From positions 124,001 to 188,000 of the forward strand of contig JAXLYO010000006.1 of the NCBI GenBank assembly GCA_046351415.1: a stretch of 64,000 nt of DNA, given 5' to 3'. Shown here piece after piece: positions 33,417 through 42,952 of this stretch. Under the pieces are notes generated by a model, which worked only from the letters and a program-made list of their open reading frames with translations, had not been told where the DNA came from and searched no databases. Both the position numbers and the translations under genes were made by a program. Each line of letters begins with the position of its first letter. The stretch's first letter is position 1. The stretch is from JABFRG01 sp046351415 (GTDB taxonomy: Bacteria; Myxococcota_A; Polyangia; Polyangiales; Polyangiaceae).

Positions 33417-34670
33417 TCACAACAATGGGGCTCCTCCGACACGTGGCTCGACCGAGAGCGTCGGAGAGAGACGCAGCTCATCGACAGGATGATACGTGTC
33501 AGGAGCGTGCCTCTCGAGCCAGACCTCACATGCGCGAGAGGACGCATCCACGTACTCGAGCTTTCTTGCCTGCCCGAAACACGCCACGAAGGCCGGCTTT
33601 GCGCGCTCGGTCTTGATGCGTTCGCCAACCTCGTCGACCAATGCGAAGTAGAGTCCGCGCACCTCGCTCCATTCGATTTCCGCCGGCGTATTGCAGTGAA
33701 CTGCGCAACCCTGCTTCTTCCATCTGGACGGATACGGAGCCTTTCGCGGCTCGGTCGCGAAGGTACCCCAGAGCACAGCGATGCGAGCCCGCGCAGCAAG
33801 GACCCATCGAGGCGATAGCGATGGTGTTCCGACGATCTGCCGATATTCGCGTTCTACCTTCTCGAGAGCAGTCCACTTGCGGTGTGTCCAAGCGATTACC
33901 TTCGTTGCGATGTGTTTTCGCACTTCGACCGGCTGATCGGAGGTGCCGAGGTAGTTTGGAAAGGAAAGCCCCTGCAGGGTTGCTCTCTCGTATTCCGTCG
34001 CGCGAGCGAAAAGTGCCTCGCCTACGGCGTCGAGGGCTTTCTCCAACCGAATGCTTTTCTGCGCATCGTTTTCGTCCGGGTAGGCATCTGCGATGCCTTT
34101 CATCGCAGCGGGCCCCTCACCCCACAGGCCGAGAACTCGTTTGTACTCTACACTCGATTGCAACTCTCTCTTCTGACGAGCCTCGGCGCGTCCGAGCAAC
34201 GCATGGGCTCGAACTCGAAGGTCTATGCCTGCCAAAGGGTCCGTGAGGCCACGAGATTCATGAATCACCCGCGCTACCTCCGCCCAAGACTCTTTGGCTG
34301 CGTAGTGTGCTCCAAGGGCGAGAGCCAATTCGAGGGATTGCGAGGCGGTCGTGGGGCCGGCGATGTGATGGAAGCGAGCGACGTCCTCCTTCGCCTTCGT
34401 CACGTCTAGATCGGTCCCCAGCCCGAGGCGCAACAGGGCTGCATGGAAGAGCGCTTGTTTTGCATGCGCTGACGTCGGATCCTCCGCGGCCTTCTCGTAT
34501 GCGGCTGCCGCGTCATCGAACAGGAAGCGAGCATGGTGGCGTCGCGCGTCCTCGTAGGCGCCATCGCTAGCCGCGGGTATCGTGCTCGGCTCCGCAGCCC
34601 GCGCGCTCGCGGGAGTGAGTGCACCCACCAGAAGAATCGCCGCGAGTCGGTTTGGAGGCATTTTCGTCAT
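33417..34670 (-). CDS. Secreted TPR-like helical protein
   Basis: The 417-aa protein has a Sec signal peptide (AILLVGALTPASARAAE) without a lipobox. Residues 35-200 form pairs of amphipathic helices with TPR-like spacing (ARRHHARFLFDDAAAAYEKA; HAKQALFHAALLRLGLG; ARVIHESRGLTDPLAGIDLR). The C-terminal half is helical and basic with three or four Cys. Such periplasmic repeat proteins serve as scaffolds in myxobacterial envelope machines, but no specific homologue was identified. Confidence 0.7.
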   Translation of the reverse strand: MTKMPPNRLAAILLVGALTPASARAAEPSTIPAASDGAYEDARRHHARFLFDDAAAAYEKAAEDPTSAHAKQALFHAALLRLGLGTDLDVTKAKEDVARFHHIAGPTTASQSLELALALGAHYAAKESWAEVARVIHESRGLTDPLAGIDLRVRAHALLGRAEARQKRELQSSVEYKRVLGLWGEGPAAMKGIADAYPDENDAQKSIRLEKALDAVGEALFARATEYERATLQGLSFPNYLGTSDQPVEVRKHIATKVIAWTHRKWTALEKVEREYRQIVGTPSLSPRWVLAARARIAVLWGTFATEPRKAPYPSRWKKQGCAVHCNTPAEIEWSEVRGLYFALVDEVGERIKTERAKPAFVACFGQARKLEYVDASSRACEVWLERHAPDTYHPVDELRLSPTLSVEPRVGGAPLL

Positions 34671-34869
34671 TGCGGTTTTGGACGCGCAATTCCCCCAGCG
34701 TACGTCGACTTGCCGGGTCTAAGGGCCGCTTTCGTGCGGCGCGACTTTCGGCCACCCCATTCATGGTTGAACCACATGTCATTTTGCCCGCGCACTTGCA
34801 CGACCGGCCGACGTCGAGGAGCTCGGGGGCACTCCGTCCGACGGGCGTCTCCCCCCGTACAGGGTTTCG

Positions 34870-35376
34870 CTATTGGGCTCTCGAGACGGTCCGCAGGAAG
34901 GTGCGACGTCGATTGAAGGCATCGCGCTGGGCGGCGGCAATTCCTTTGGGCGCTCCTCCGAGTGCAAGCCAGCCCTGCGGCGTCCGGGCGAAGTTCGCTG
35001 CCGTCGTCGGAGAACCTGCGAATGTCAGCGAGTGCCCAGCGTCTTCGTAGCAGATGCCCGCGTCTGCGGGATATGCCATCGAGTGACCTGCGTTCTGCAG
35101 TGCTGTCGTGATTGCCCGCACGGAGCTGCACGATGGCCAGAGATCGTCGTTTGCTCCTGCAACGTCCTCCACCTCATCGAGAAGATGGACTCTCGATGGC
35201 GGGTCAGGATGCCGCTCGAGTATATCGACCGCGAGGCGAGTCTTGCCTATTCCGCGAGGTCCAACCAACGTGACGAGCCGACACCCATCGTGCCACGCCT
35301 CCGCGACTTCCTGCCGCGTCCCAACTCGATCGATGGTCGCGTTCTGGTATGAAGCCGCGAATCGTGTTGGCCGCAT
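34870..35376 (-). pseudogene. Chimeric relic: P-loop ATPase head joined to acyl-CoA thioesterase (BAAT-like) tail
   Basis: The first about 65 residues look like the start of a P-loop ATPase of the NB-ARC/AAA type (LVTLVGPRGIGKTRLAVDIL), cut off before Walker B and sensor motifs. The remaining 100 residues match the C-terminal end of BAAT/acyl-CoA thioester hydrolases: VAGANDDLWPSCSS (acid residue) and CYEDAGHSLTFAG (catalytic His), then GGAPKGIAAAQRDAF. The nucleophile-bearing part of the hydrolase is missing. Two unrelated truncated domains in one 168-codon frame suggest a deletion or recombination scar; a functional fusion is unlikely but cannot be excluded. Confidence 0.6.
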
Positions 35377-35449
35377 ACCGCGAACGTACCACTATCGATG
35401 GCTCAAGCACGTTTCGTCGCACGCGACGCACTACATCCGAAGACCCCGT

Positions 35450-36187
35450 TCAGTAGAGAAAGTCGAATTCGCGGCCCGAATAGAGAGAGTGCGCCTCCGT
35501 TGGAACGTCCTCCTCATTCGCTGAAGCAACGCAACTTGCCCCCCCATCGCTTGCGGAGAGCGACACCATCTTTTGCGTGGTCGGGTCGTACACGATGGCG
35601 GACCCATGGAAGTCCTTTTCCTTCCATTCGACCTCCCCCGTCTTGGGGTTGTAGGCACCCGCCACGAGCATCGAGCGCGCAGAGCGCCACTCGACCTTCT
35701 TCTTCGCGACGTTGTAGACCCCCGCAACGTTCCCATGAGGCTCCGTGCGCCACTCGACTTCCTTCGTCGTTGGGTTGTACACCCCTGCCACTCCGCCACC
35801 CGGTTCGAAACGCCACTCGATGAGCTTGCGCGTCGGATTGTACACCCCAACCACACCGCCACCATCTTGCACCCGCCATTCGACGCGCTTCGTGTCCGGC
35901 GAGTACACACCAGCGACGCTGCCGCCTTCTTCTGTCTTCCACTCGACCTTTTTCGTCGACGGATTGTAAATGCCCACCACCGCCCCCCGACTCTGCGTGC
36001 GCCATTCGTGCTTGCGAGTCGAGGGGTTGTACGCACCGAAAGTCGTACCGTCGAAGAGGCCTCGACACTCTGCGGCGATACGTCGTGCCGTGATGTCTTC
36101 TTCGACGCTTCCCTCCGAGGCACAGCCACCAAGGATGGTCCCTGCGAAACAAAGGCGGATGAAGACGGATGCGTGCTTCGTAAACAT
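35450..36187 (-). CDS. Lipoprotein built of eight 21-residue repeats
   Basis: The 245-aa protein has a signal peptide ending LGGC, then an acidic tether (ASEGSVEEDITARR). It is followed by about eight tandem repeats of 21 residues with consensus GG-VAGVYNP-TK-VEWR-E; the repeat length is 63 bp in DNA. The last copy is degenerate and a 30-residue tail follows. Regular Tyr, Trp and Gly positions predict one beta-hairpin per repeat, as in beta-solenoid or propeller-like WD/YD repeats; no known repeat family was recognised. The start (ATG 36187) leaves 83 bp to the next gene on the same strand. Confidence 0.75.
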   Translation of the reverse strand: MFTKHASVFIRLCFAGTILGGCASEGSVEEDITARRIAAECRGLFDGTTFGAYNPSTRKHEWRTQSRGAVVGIYNPSTKKVEWKTEEGGSVAGVYSPDTKRVEWRVQDGGGVVGVYNPTRKLIEWRFEPGGGVAGVYNPTTKEVEWRTEPHGNVAGVYNVAKKKVEWRSARSMLVAGAYNPKTGEVEWKEKDFHGSAIVYDPTTQKMVSLSASDGGASCVASANEEDVPTEAHSLYSGREFDFLY

Positions 36188-36270
36188 ATAGACAATGACC
36201 TTGGTTGGAGTTGCGGGGCCGAAGGTCGAGACCGCTCGGCTCTTCGTCATGTGCTCGGAGATGACGCGGC

Positions 36271-37185
36271 TCAGTTGAGTTGCGCGATGTAGATCTGCAT
36301 CCGGCCGTCCTCGAGGCCTTCCGCGTCGGTCACGGCGAGACACGTGCTTCCGAGTGAGACTCGAACCTCCCGCGATTTGCGGTTCGCAGGACCTCCGTTG
36401 CAGGCATCTTCGTACGTCGCGGTCGTCTTACCCTGACCGTTCGCGTCCAACGTGACGCGGCCGCTATCGGTGATCTCGCAGTTGTAGCGACTGCTCGCAT
36501 CGAAGACGGTGTAACGCTTCAAGCCGAAGTCGAACTGCACTTCTCGCATCGAAGAGACTCGCGCGACACCGTTGATGTCGAAGGCTCTCGCGGACACGCG
36601 TTGTTCGAGCTTCCACGGACACCCCCCCGGAGGCGGAGTTTCGCCCGGCGCGCAGGTGCGGACGTAGTTGTACTGGGTGCCGGAGATGCCGGTCGTAAGA
36701 GCGCCGCTCGTCGGAAACTTCGGCGTGCCCTCGCACGTGGGCAGGGCCTCGTCCACAGAGAACGTCACACTGAACTTGCTCGCGCGGTACCGCTTCTCGC
36801 GGAACGCGACGTAGTACGTCCCAGGCGTGGCGATAGTCGCCTTGAGATACGAGTCTTTGGTGGAAGCGTTTTCGTTGTCGTTTCGGGCGACCGTACCGAA
36901 CTGCGCATTCAGCAGATACGCGATCGCGTCTCCTCCGTCCGTCTGCTTGACCCGGAAGTGAACGACGTCCCCCTTCGCCGCAGTGAACGAATATCCTCGG
37001 TAGCGCGGGGTGCTCGTATAGGAGGCAGGGAGCGTGAAGGGACCACTTTGCGTGAAGCCTCCGAGGACCTTGACGGAAGCAGAGCTCAGGTCCGAGTCGT
37101 CCGCATCGGAGTCACTATCCGCGCATCCAAGCGACGAGAGGGGAAGAGCCAAGATTGCCGAGAGAAAGAGCGCGCGCCACTTCAT
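36271..37185 (-). CDS. Secreted lipoprotein with pre-peptidase C-terminal-like beta domain
   Basis: The 304-aa product starts at ATG 37185 with GAGG seven bases upstream. The signal peptide ends SLGC and an acidic tether (ADSDSDADDSDLSSAS) follows. Residues about 40-135 (YRGYSFTAAKGDVVHFRVKQ, SYLKATIATPGTYYVAFREK) match the beta-sandwich pattern of bacterial pre-peptidase C-terminal domains. The C-terminal half is Cys-containing and unassigned. It lies upstream of the repeat lipoprotein on the same strand and divergent from the AraC-like regulator. Confidence 0.75.
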   Translation of the reverse strand: MKWRALFLSAILALPLSSLGCADSDSDADDSDLSSASVKVLGGFTQSGPFTLPASYTSTPRYRGYSFTAAKGDVVHFRVKQTDGGDAIAYLLNAQFGTVARNDNENASTKDSYLKATIATPGTYYVAFREKRYRASKFSVTFSVDEALPTCEGTPKFPTSGALTTGISGTQYNYVRTCAPGETPPPGGCPWKLEQRVSARAFDINGVARVSSMREVQFDFGLKRYTVFDASSRYNCEITDSGRVTLDANGQGKTTATYEDACNGGPANRKSREVRVSLGSTCLAVTDAEGLEDGRMQIYIAQLN

Positions 37186-37364
37186 GCATGCCTCGAAAGG
37201 TGGAGAGGTTGAGTACCTCCGATCCTTTCGCCACTCGTCGCGCGAAGGCAAACTCCGGTTTCTACTACAGTGCGTCACAACAGCTAAAGTGCGCCATCAC
37301 GCCTCTTCGGCATAGTTGTCATCTACACGGAAGACTCTTCCCGAAGGTGCGGTAAAAGGGACGC

Positions 37365-38264
37365 ATGCTTTTTGCGTCGAGTCGAGCGACGTTCGGTGAG
37401 CGTTTCATGAGCACGCATCTCGCCATTGGCCGGATGATGCGCATCTATGCTTCCGCCCGGCAGTGCATGCGGCTGGACACGTCGCTTCTGCCTGCCACGC
37501 CCACGGAGGCGCGAGAAGTCACGCAACTTTGGTTCCTTCTTGAGGGCACCGTTCACATCTCGGTGGGCTCACGCACGACCAAGCTCGACAAGCCCTGCTT
37601 GTTTCGGCTGCCGGAGCACTTCAGCAAAGGCGCGGACGGAGAACGCAGCGTTCGACTGGTAACGGGCGGCGCACGCTTTCGCTCCGTGCAGTTCTATCAC
37701 CGGGCGCCGGCAAGCGGCTTCGAGATCGTCCCGCTCTCGCCACGCGTCCTCGATCGTGCCGCGCAATACCACGCCTCCGTGATCGACACTGGAGACTCGA
37801 GCGAAAGTAGCGGGGCCCAGGCGGCGTTCGTTGACGTACTCGAGGCTGAGGGGCTCGTTCCTCGCGGCTTGTCCGAAGATGCGCTTCCTCGACCTCAAGA
37901 CGCGTCCGTTCTTCGCGTATGGAGCGCACTACGTGCATCCTACACCAAATCGGACGCAAGCCCATCCATCAAGCTGATGGCCGCGGCAGCCAACCTTTCG
38001 AGACGGCACACGACGCGCCTGGTCGCCGAGATCAGTCGCGACTTCCTCGTTCCCCCAGGTGCGTTCCAGGAGATGGTACTCTTGCTCCGTTTGACGTTCG
38101 CTTCGCTTCTTCTCTCCGACCCCGAACTGTCCATCGCGGAGGTTGCAAGGCTCGTCGGGTACGCGCACCCCGAAGGACTCGCGAACGCGCATCGAAGGGC
38201 GGGACTTCCCACCCCGGAGCAAGTTCGAGGTCTTTACCTCGCGTCCCAGGCGTCCATGCCGTGA
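37365..38264 (+). CDS. AraC-family transcriptional regulator
   Basis: The 299-aa protein has an N-terminal beta-rich sensor half (LWFLLEGTVHISVGSRTTKL, CLFRLPEH) resembling a cupin, and a C-terminal pair of helix-turn-helix motifs: SIKLMAAAANLSRRHTTRLV and SIAEVARLVGYAHPEGLANAH. The second HTH matches the AraC signature; the first is less typical. The ATG at 37365 has AAAAGGGA in front; MSTHLAIGRM at 37407 is a possible later start. It diverges from the lipoprotein at 36271 and converges on the one at 38281. Ligand and targets are unknown. Confidence 0.8.
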   Translation: MLFASSRATFGERFMSTHLAIGRMMRIYASARQCMRLDTSLLPATPTEAREVTQLWFLLEGTVHISVGSRTTKLDKPCLFRLPEHFSKGADGERSVRLVTGGARFRSVQFYHRAPASGFEIVPLSPRVLDRAAQYHASVIDTGDSSESSGAQAAFVDVLEAEGLVPRGLSEDALPRPQDASVLRVWSALRASYTKSDASPSIKLMAAAANLSRRHTTRLVAEISRDFLVPPGAFQEMVLLLRLTFASLLLSDPELSIAEVARLVGYAHPEGLANAHRRAGLPTPEQVRGLYLASQASMP

Positions 38265-38280
38265 CGGGGGTCGACAACCG

Positions 38281-39054
38281 TCACGGACCGGCAGGGGGCG
38301 TCATCTGGGCGAGAACGGCAGACTGGCTTCCGAAAGTGACGGCTTCGTCCGTGACGGTAATCGCAGCGTCCTGGGAGCCTTCGAGCAGTACGCAGCCCGC
38401 ACGGTAGCTCCCCGCCTCTGGCTGCGTGATCAATGCCTTCGCGATCATGTGATGAAGCGGAAGCGCCCCGCTCAAGGTGATGTCTTTGAAGGAAAGCGCC
38501 ACACCCTTGGGATTCACCGAAGCAGGCACCTCGAGCTTGTCCCCGCGAGCAAGAAACGAAGTGGACGTAGGCGCGGCATCGAGGAGGAGGGCGCGCCCTG
38601 CAGTCTTTCCCGTCACGGTCCGCTCCGTGCTCTCGAGGGGAAAGAGCGCAAGGTCGAGCTTCCCATCATCCATGACGTGGCTCATGGAAAAGCGGAGCGT
38701 GTCCTTCATCGTACCCCCGTCGGGATTCGCGCAGACGAGCAGTGATGCGAGGATCTGGACGGACGGAACCGGGCAGCAGTAGCCCCCTTCCGGAACGGCT
38801 CGCTTGCACGGCGCCGGAGGTACAGCGCCCGCGGCGTCACAGAGAATCAAGAACTCGTCCTTGCTGCAGTAGAGCGCCGTGACCTGGGGGCCCTGTGACA
38901 CACACGTCGAGGGTATGGCGAGGACGTCACTCGCGTCTCGTCCGCTACCGCCGTCGGCGTTGGACGTCGTCGTACCGGTCTGACTGCTGCCACTCGAACA
39001 GTGCGCGGAAGCAAGGGAGAGGACGCAGACGATGGACCAGGGAAGGATTCGCAT
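38281..39054 (-). CDS. Lipoprotein of the CSSGSSQTG family (paralogue of 15815-16600)
   Basis: The 257-aa protein has a signal peptide ending AHC and opens CSSGSSQTGTTTSNADGG, nearly the same as the 15815-16600 protein. It keeps the IPSTC, PQV, CKRAV, GYCCP and LLVC positions and the LPL-HMIAKALI/LPLGKATLKGFI segment, so the two are clear paralogues. The function is unknown; conserved Cys positions suggest an extracellular fold. It is convergent with the AraC-family gene and divergent from the aldo/keto-reductase-like gene. Confidence 0.75.
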   Translation of the reverse strand: MRILPWSIVCVLSLASAHCSSGSSQTGTTTSNADGGSGRDASDVLAIPSTCVSQGPQVTALYCSKDEFLILCDAAGAVPPAPCKRAVPEGGYCCPVPSVQILASLLVCANPDGGTMKDTLRFSMSHVMDDGKLDLALFPLESTERTVTGKTAGRALLLDAAPTSTSFLARGDKLEVPASVNPKGVALSFKDITLSGALPLHHMIAKALITQPEAGSYRAGCVLLEGSQDAAITVTDEAVTFGSQSAVLAQMTPPAGP

Positions 39055-39242
39055 GCGTCATGTTACGAAGGGCGTGACCTTGCCTTTCCTACGAATGAGG
39101 GCCATGGATCGGAGGCGCGTTCTCACGCACGCAATTGCGAATGTTCCGGGCACGTTACCGATGCTACGCTCGACTTCGTGCCGCGCATGCCGCATCTACC
39201 CATCCAAGCCGCCTCATCGATCGACCACGGGGGGGCACGCGA

Positions 39243-40115
39243 ATGAGTTCCCTACTGAGACACCGTGAGCTTCCAGCGCCGAGCGAGCGAATCGCCCTCG
39301 GAAAGCGGGGGCTTCGCGTAAGCCCACTCTGCATCGGCATGGTGAGCGACCCCCGTACGATTCCTTACGCCTTCGATGCCGGCATCAACTTCTTCTTCGT
39401 GAGCACCGACCTTCATTGGCCGCTCTACGAGCCCACACGCAAAGGCCTGAAGATGCTTCTTGCTCGCAGCCCGAGCATCCGCGAACAGGTCGTGATTGCC
39501 GGGGCATCATACATCACGCAAGTCGGTTTCTGGCGGAACGCGTACCCCGAGCTCATCATCTCCGTACCACGCCTCTCATACATTGACGTACCCGTTATTG
39601 GTGCAACCTACACTGACTTCAACCGACGACGTGCCGAGTACGGCATTGGCTTGCCATTGGCAAAAAAAGGAGAACACCGTACGACCCGCGCGTTCGGCTG
39701 CAGCTTTCACGATCGAGAGGTCGCGGCGGAAGCTCTGAGTGATCGTGAGATCGACATCGCGTTCGTTCGGTACAACACCGCTCATCTGGGGCTCGAAAAA
39801 GAAGTCCTCCCTTCGATGAGTGCGCTCCGTGGAAATCCGCGTCCTCGCCTTTTCACCTTCAGTACCACGAAGTCGTTCCTGGACGCTTCGCGTTTTGGCA
39901 ACGTCAAGGGCAAACCCTTGCCGTGGCAGCCTCGCCGCGTCGATCACTATCGGTTTGCGCTGACACAGAAACGCATCGATGGAATTCTGTGCAGCCCCAT
40001 GAAACCGCGAGAAGTGCGCGGTATCGTCGATGCACTCGCGGAGGGGCCGCTCAAAGCCGAGGAGCTCGACTACATGCGCCGATTGCCGCACTTGAAGTTC
40101 GACGCGAAGCGTTAG
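39243..40115 (+). CDS. Aldo/keto-reductase-like protein
   Basis: The 290-aa product begins at ATG 39243 after a GGGGGG stretch; the upstream open frame to 39135 is not convincing. The N-terminus has the AKR opening (IALGKRGLRVSPLCIGMV, then AFDAGINFFFVS) and later strands fit a TIM barrel, with SDREIDIAFVRYNTAH near the middle. The catalytic Asp-Tyr-Lys-His tetrad is not evident: the D-T-A/Y-G segment reads VSTDLHWPLYEP. It may be an inactive or diverged member. A cytoplasmic NADPH-dependent oxidoreductase is the family expectation. Confidence 0.65.
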   Translation: MSSLLRHRELPAPSERIALGKRGLRVSPLCIGMVSDPRTIPYAFDAGINFFFVSTDLHWPLYEPTRKGLKMLLARSPSIREQVVIAGASYITQVGFWRNAYPELIISVPRLSYIDVPVIGATYTDFNRRRAEYGIGLPLAKKGEHRTTRAFGCSFHDREVAAEALSDREIDIAFVRYNTAHLGLEKEVLPSMSALRGNPRPRLFTFSTTKSFLDASRFGNVKGKPLPWQPRRVDHYRFALTQKRIDGILCSPMKPREVRGIVDALAEGPLKAEELDYMRRLPHLKFDAKR

Positions 40116-40289
40116 CTCAGGAGGCGAACGCTCCTCCCGCAAGAAGGTGACGGAAGCAAAGGAATGAGCTGCCCACGGCGTTCCTCCCGACGTCTCCTTG
40201 ATGACGATGGGCAGGCTTCAATCGATCGCGACCTTCCTTGCACGCCTGGACGGTGGCGTGCCTTCTTCACAGGCGATGACAGCCGCCGG

Positions 40290-40565
40290 CGGCGTCGAAG
40301 CTCATGTTTTTCCATTTCCGAGCTGACCCGACGGTTGGCTCCCCAGCACTTTGCGTAGCGGTCTGCGTCGATCGCACACGTCGCTCCGCTGCCGTACGCC
40401 ACGCCGAGCGTGCCGGATGAAAACCCGACGACGTCGATGGCGGTCGTACTCCTCGTGGTCGTCCCGTTCCCCAGCTGTCCAGTCGCGTTGTTGCCCCAAC
40501 GCTCGGGACCACCCGATGGGAGAACGGCGCAAGGAGCAAAACGAAGGCCGCCTGCCTCGTTCGAA
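40290..40565 (-). pseudogene. RCC1-repeat gene fragment, frameshifted
   Basis: Read on the minus strand, one frame gives CAVLPSGGPERWGNNATGQL, then ATCAIDADRYAKCWGAN, which is two RCC1 repeats. Just after CWGAN a single missing base moves the rest (PSGQLGNGKT, then stop) into another frame. No start or signal peptide is present. It lies directly downstream of the intact RCC1 gene and is probably the remnant of a second copy. Confidence 0.7.
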
Positions 40566-40597
40566 GCAAGCGGCCCAGTTCGCTGTCTGGCTGACGG

Positions 40598-42760
40598 CTA
40601 TTTCAGGACGATGGGGAGCAAGTTATCGCCCATCTCGTTCGCCTGGTCGCCACGGACCAGTTGGTCACCTTGGCCGAGCCAGCCCCAGTCGTTGTAGCCC
40701 CAGCACTTCACGACGCCGTTGTCCAAAATGGCGCAGCGGGCGTGCGTGCCCTGTTCGACCGTTCGCGCGACGGTCCGACCGGCGCCGAGGTTCACGACGG
40801 GCAAATTGTCGCCCATCTCGTTCGCTTGGTCGCCACGATTGTTGGTGTCGCCTAGACCGAGTTCGCCTTGGCTGTTGTTGCCCCAGCACTTGAGCGTACC
40901 GTTGTCGAGATTCGCGCAGACGCTCGCCCAGCCGGCAGAGACGGTCTTGGCCGTTCTTCCAGCTCCGAGATTGATCACGGGAAGGTTGTCGCCCATTTGG
41001 TTCGGCGCGTTCCCGAGGACCGTCGTGTTCCCTTGGCCGAGGTTGCCCCAGTCATTTCTTCCCCAGCACTTGAGGGTGTCGTTGTCGAGAATCGCGCACG
41101 CGAAGTCGAGACCACCAGAGATGTACTTGGCAGTGCGGTTCGTACCAAGATTGACCACGGGTAGGTTGTCACCCATCTCGTTCGCCTGGTCGCCGCGATA
41201 GTTCGTGTCGCCGAGGCCCAGCTGACCGTAGTTGTTCTGGCCCCAGCATTTCACCGTGTTGTTGTCGAGAATCGCACAGAAGAAGTTCTGCCCCGCGGTA
41301 ATGGACTTCGCCGTGCGTCCCGCCCCGAGACTCACGATGGGATTGTTGTCCCCCATCTGGTTCGCCCCGGAACCGACGTTGGCCGTGCTTCCGTTCGCTC
41401 GACCTTGTTGGCCGTTGAAGCCGTTCCCCCAGCACTTGACGGTATTGTCGTCGAGGAGCGCGCATGCGGCAGTCTCGTTGACGACGACCAACTTCGCCGT
41501 GCGGTTCGTCCCGAGGTCGACGTAGGGCAAGTTGTCACCCATCTCGTTTGCGTTGTCGCCGCGATTGTTGACGTCACCGAGGCCGAGTTGCCCCACGTAG
41601 TTGGCACCCCAGCACTTGACCTTGTCGTTGTCCAAGATCGCGCACATGTTGCCTTCGCCGCGCATATTGGAGGCGAGGAGCTTGACCGTGCGACCCGTCC
41701 CGAAGTTCATCATCGGAAGGTTTGGCCCCATCTCGTTCGGGTTGTCGCCGCGCCTTGTCGTATCGCCTTGCCCAAGCGGTCCATGGTCGTTGCGACCCCA
41801 GCACTTCGCGTTTCCGTCCACGAAGCGAACGCAATGCGTGCCCCAGTTGCCGACGACCTGCATCGGCATGTCGTCATCGACATTGGTCAGATCGACGGAC
41901 GCTTCGAGATCTTTGTAGAGTGCATCCGAACTCGTCGTCTTGCCCAGCTTGACCTTGTAGTTCTTGTCTCCGTCGGGCGCGACTTCATCGGCCCCCGTGA
42001 CCGTGACGGTCTGCTCGACTTTGTAGTTGGCCGCGGTGAACGTGAGCGAAGCTTTGTCTGCGGTGCCCTCGGTCACGGTGTCGCTGAGGACCGGAACCGT
42101 CACGTCGGCGCTGGGCTTCGAGCGGAGGCGCACCGTAAACGTGACTTTGCCCCCCTTCTCCGTCGTGTTCTTGTTGGGTGTCGCGGCGCCCACGATGATG
42201 CCAGCCGTATCGTTGTCCATGTTCTTGAGCGCAACGGGCGTCGGCGTGATGGCCGCATAGCCGGTGTCGGTGGAAGTGACGGCCATGCTGATCTTGTAGT
42301 CTTGGTCGCCGTCGTCGATTTCGTCGTCGACCCCCGTCACGGTGACCGTCTGCGGCGTGTCGAAGTTGGCTGCCGTGAAGGTGAGCGTAGCCTTGTCGAC
42401 GGTTCCCTCGGCGACCTTGTCGGAGGTGAGCGCGATGGTCACGTCGCCGGTGGGCTTGCTCTTCAGGGCAACCGTAAAGGTGACTTTGTCGCCGTCTTCG
42501 GTCGTTTGCGTCTTGCTGGGCGCGCTGACGGTGATGCCCGGAACGCTCACTTGAGCATCGCTGCCTCCGTCCCCGCCAGAGGACGAGGAGCTCGTGGAGC
42601 TCGTACTGCTCCCCCCTCCGTCGCCACCGGATGAAGACGCGGACGACGTGGTGGAGCCCGAAGAAGAAGAAGACGCCGCGTCGTCACCGCAAGCCGCAAG
42701 ACCTACGACGCCAGCACCGAGACACGCGAGAAGAGTACGTTTGTGAGACAAGTGAATCAT
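40598..42760 (-). CDS. Lipoprotein with two Calx-beta-like domains and a seven-repeat RCC1 propeller
   Basis: The 720-aa protein starts at ATG 42760 with AGGA eight bases upstream; the frame is open a little further. The signal peptide ends LAAC, followed by a long Ser/Gly tether. Two domains of about 100 residues (GITVSAPSKTQTTEDGD-V and similar; TVTVTGVDDEIDDGDQDY) match Calx-beta/cadherin-like calcium-binding repeats. The C-terminal 400 residues hold seven copies of KCWG-N--G-LG-GD, enough for one closed seven-bladed RCC1-type propeller. Surface adhesion or ligand binding is inferred. An RCC1 relic lies downstream, and a second RCC1 protein is at 51272. Confidence 0.88.
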   Translation of the reverse strand: MIHLSHKRTLLACLGAGVVGLAACGDDAASSSSSGSTTSSASSSGGDGGGSSTSSTSSSSSGGDGGSDAQVSVPGITVSAPSKTQTTEDGDKVTFTVALKSKPTGDVTIALTSDKVAEGTVDKATLTFTAANFDTPQTVTVTGVDDEIDDGDQDYKISMAVTSTDTGYAAITPTPVALKNMDNDTAGIIVGAATPNKNTTEKGGKVTFTVRLRSKPSADVTVPVLSDTVTEGTADKASLTFTAANYKVEQTVTVTGADEVAPDGDKNYKVKLGKTTSSDALYKDLEASVDLTNVDDDMPMQVVGNWGTHCVRFVDGNAKCWGRNDHGPLGQGDTTRRGDNPNEMGPNLPMMNFGTGRTVKLLASNMRGEGNMCAILDNDKVKCWGANYVGQLGLGDVNNRGDNANEMGDNLPYVDLGTNRTAKLVVVNETAACALLDDNTVKCWGNGFNGQQGRANGSTANVGSGANQMGDNNPIVSLGAGRTAKSITAGQNFFCAILDNNTVKCWGQNNYGQLGLGDTNYRGDQANEMGDNLPVVNLGTNRTAKYISGGLDFACAILDNDTLKCWGRNDWGNLGQGNTTVLGNAPNQMGDNLPVINLGAGRTAKTVSAGWASVCANLDNGTLKCWGNNSQGELGLGDTNNRGDQANEMGDNLPVVNLGAGRTVARTVEQGTHARCAILDNGVVKCWGYNDWGWLGQGDQLVRGDQANEMGDNLLPIVLK

Positions 42761-42952
42761 GGGGAGTCCTGTGAGGGTTTTCCGAGGTCGCGTACCCAAG
42801 TATGCGAACTCATGGAGGTGAGGCGAAAAGGCTCTCCGAGCTTCGACAAAGCGTCAAGCGCAACCGTCACGCGTGTCTTGGCTTGTGGAGGCGATCGCAC
42901 CTACTCGCACATACCTGGACATTCGTGCGCTTTCCTCTCGGACGGATGACGG

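Noticed and set aside
35513..36010. CRISPR-like array from the regular 63-bp repeats
   Set aside because: The repeats are in frame, code for a 21-residue protein repeat and have no spacer-repeat structure.
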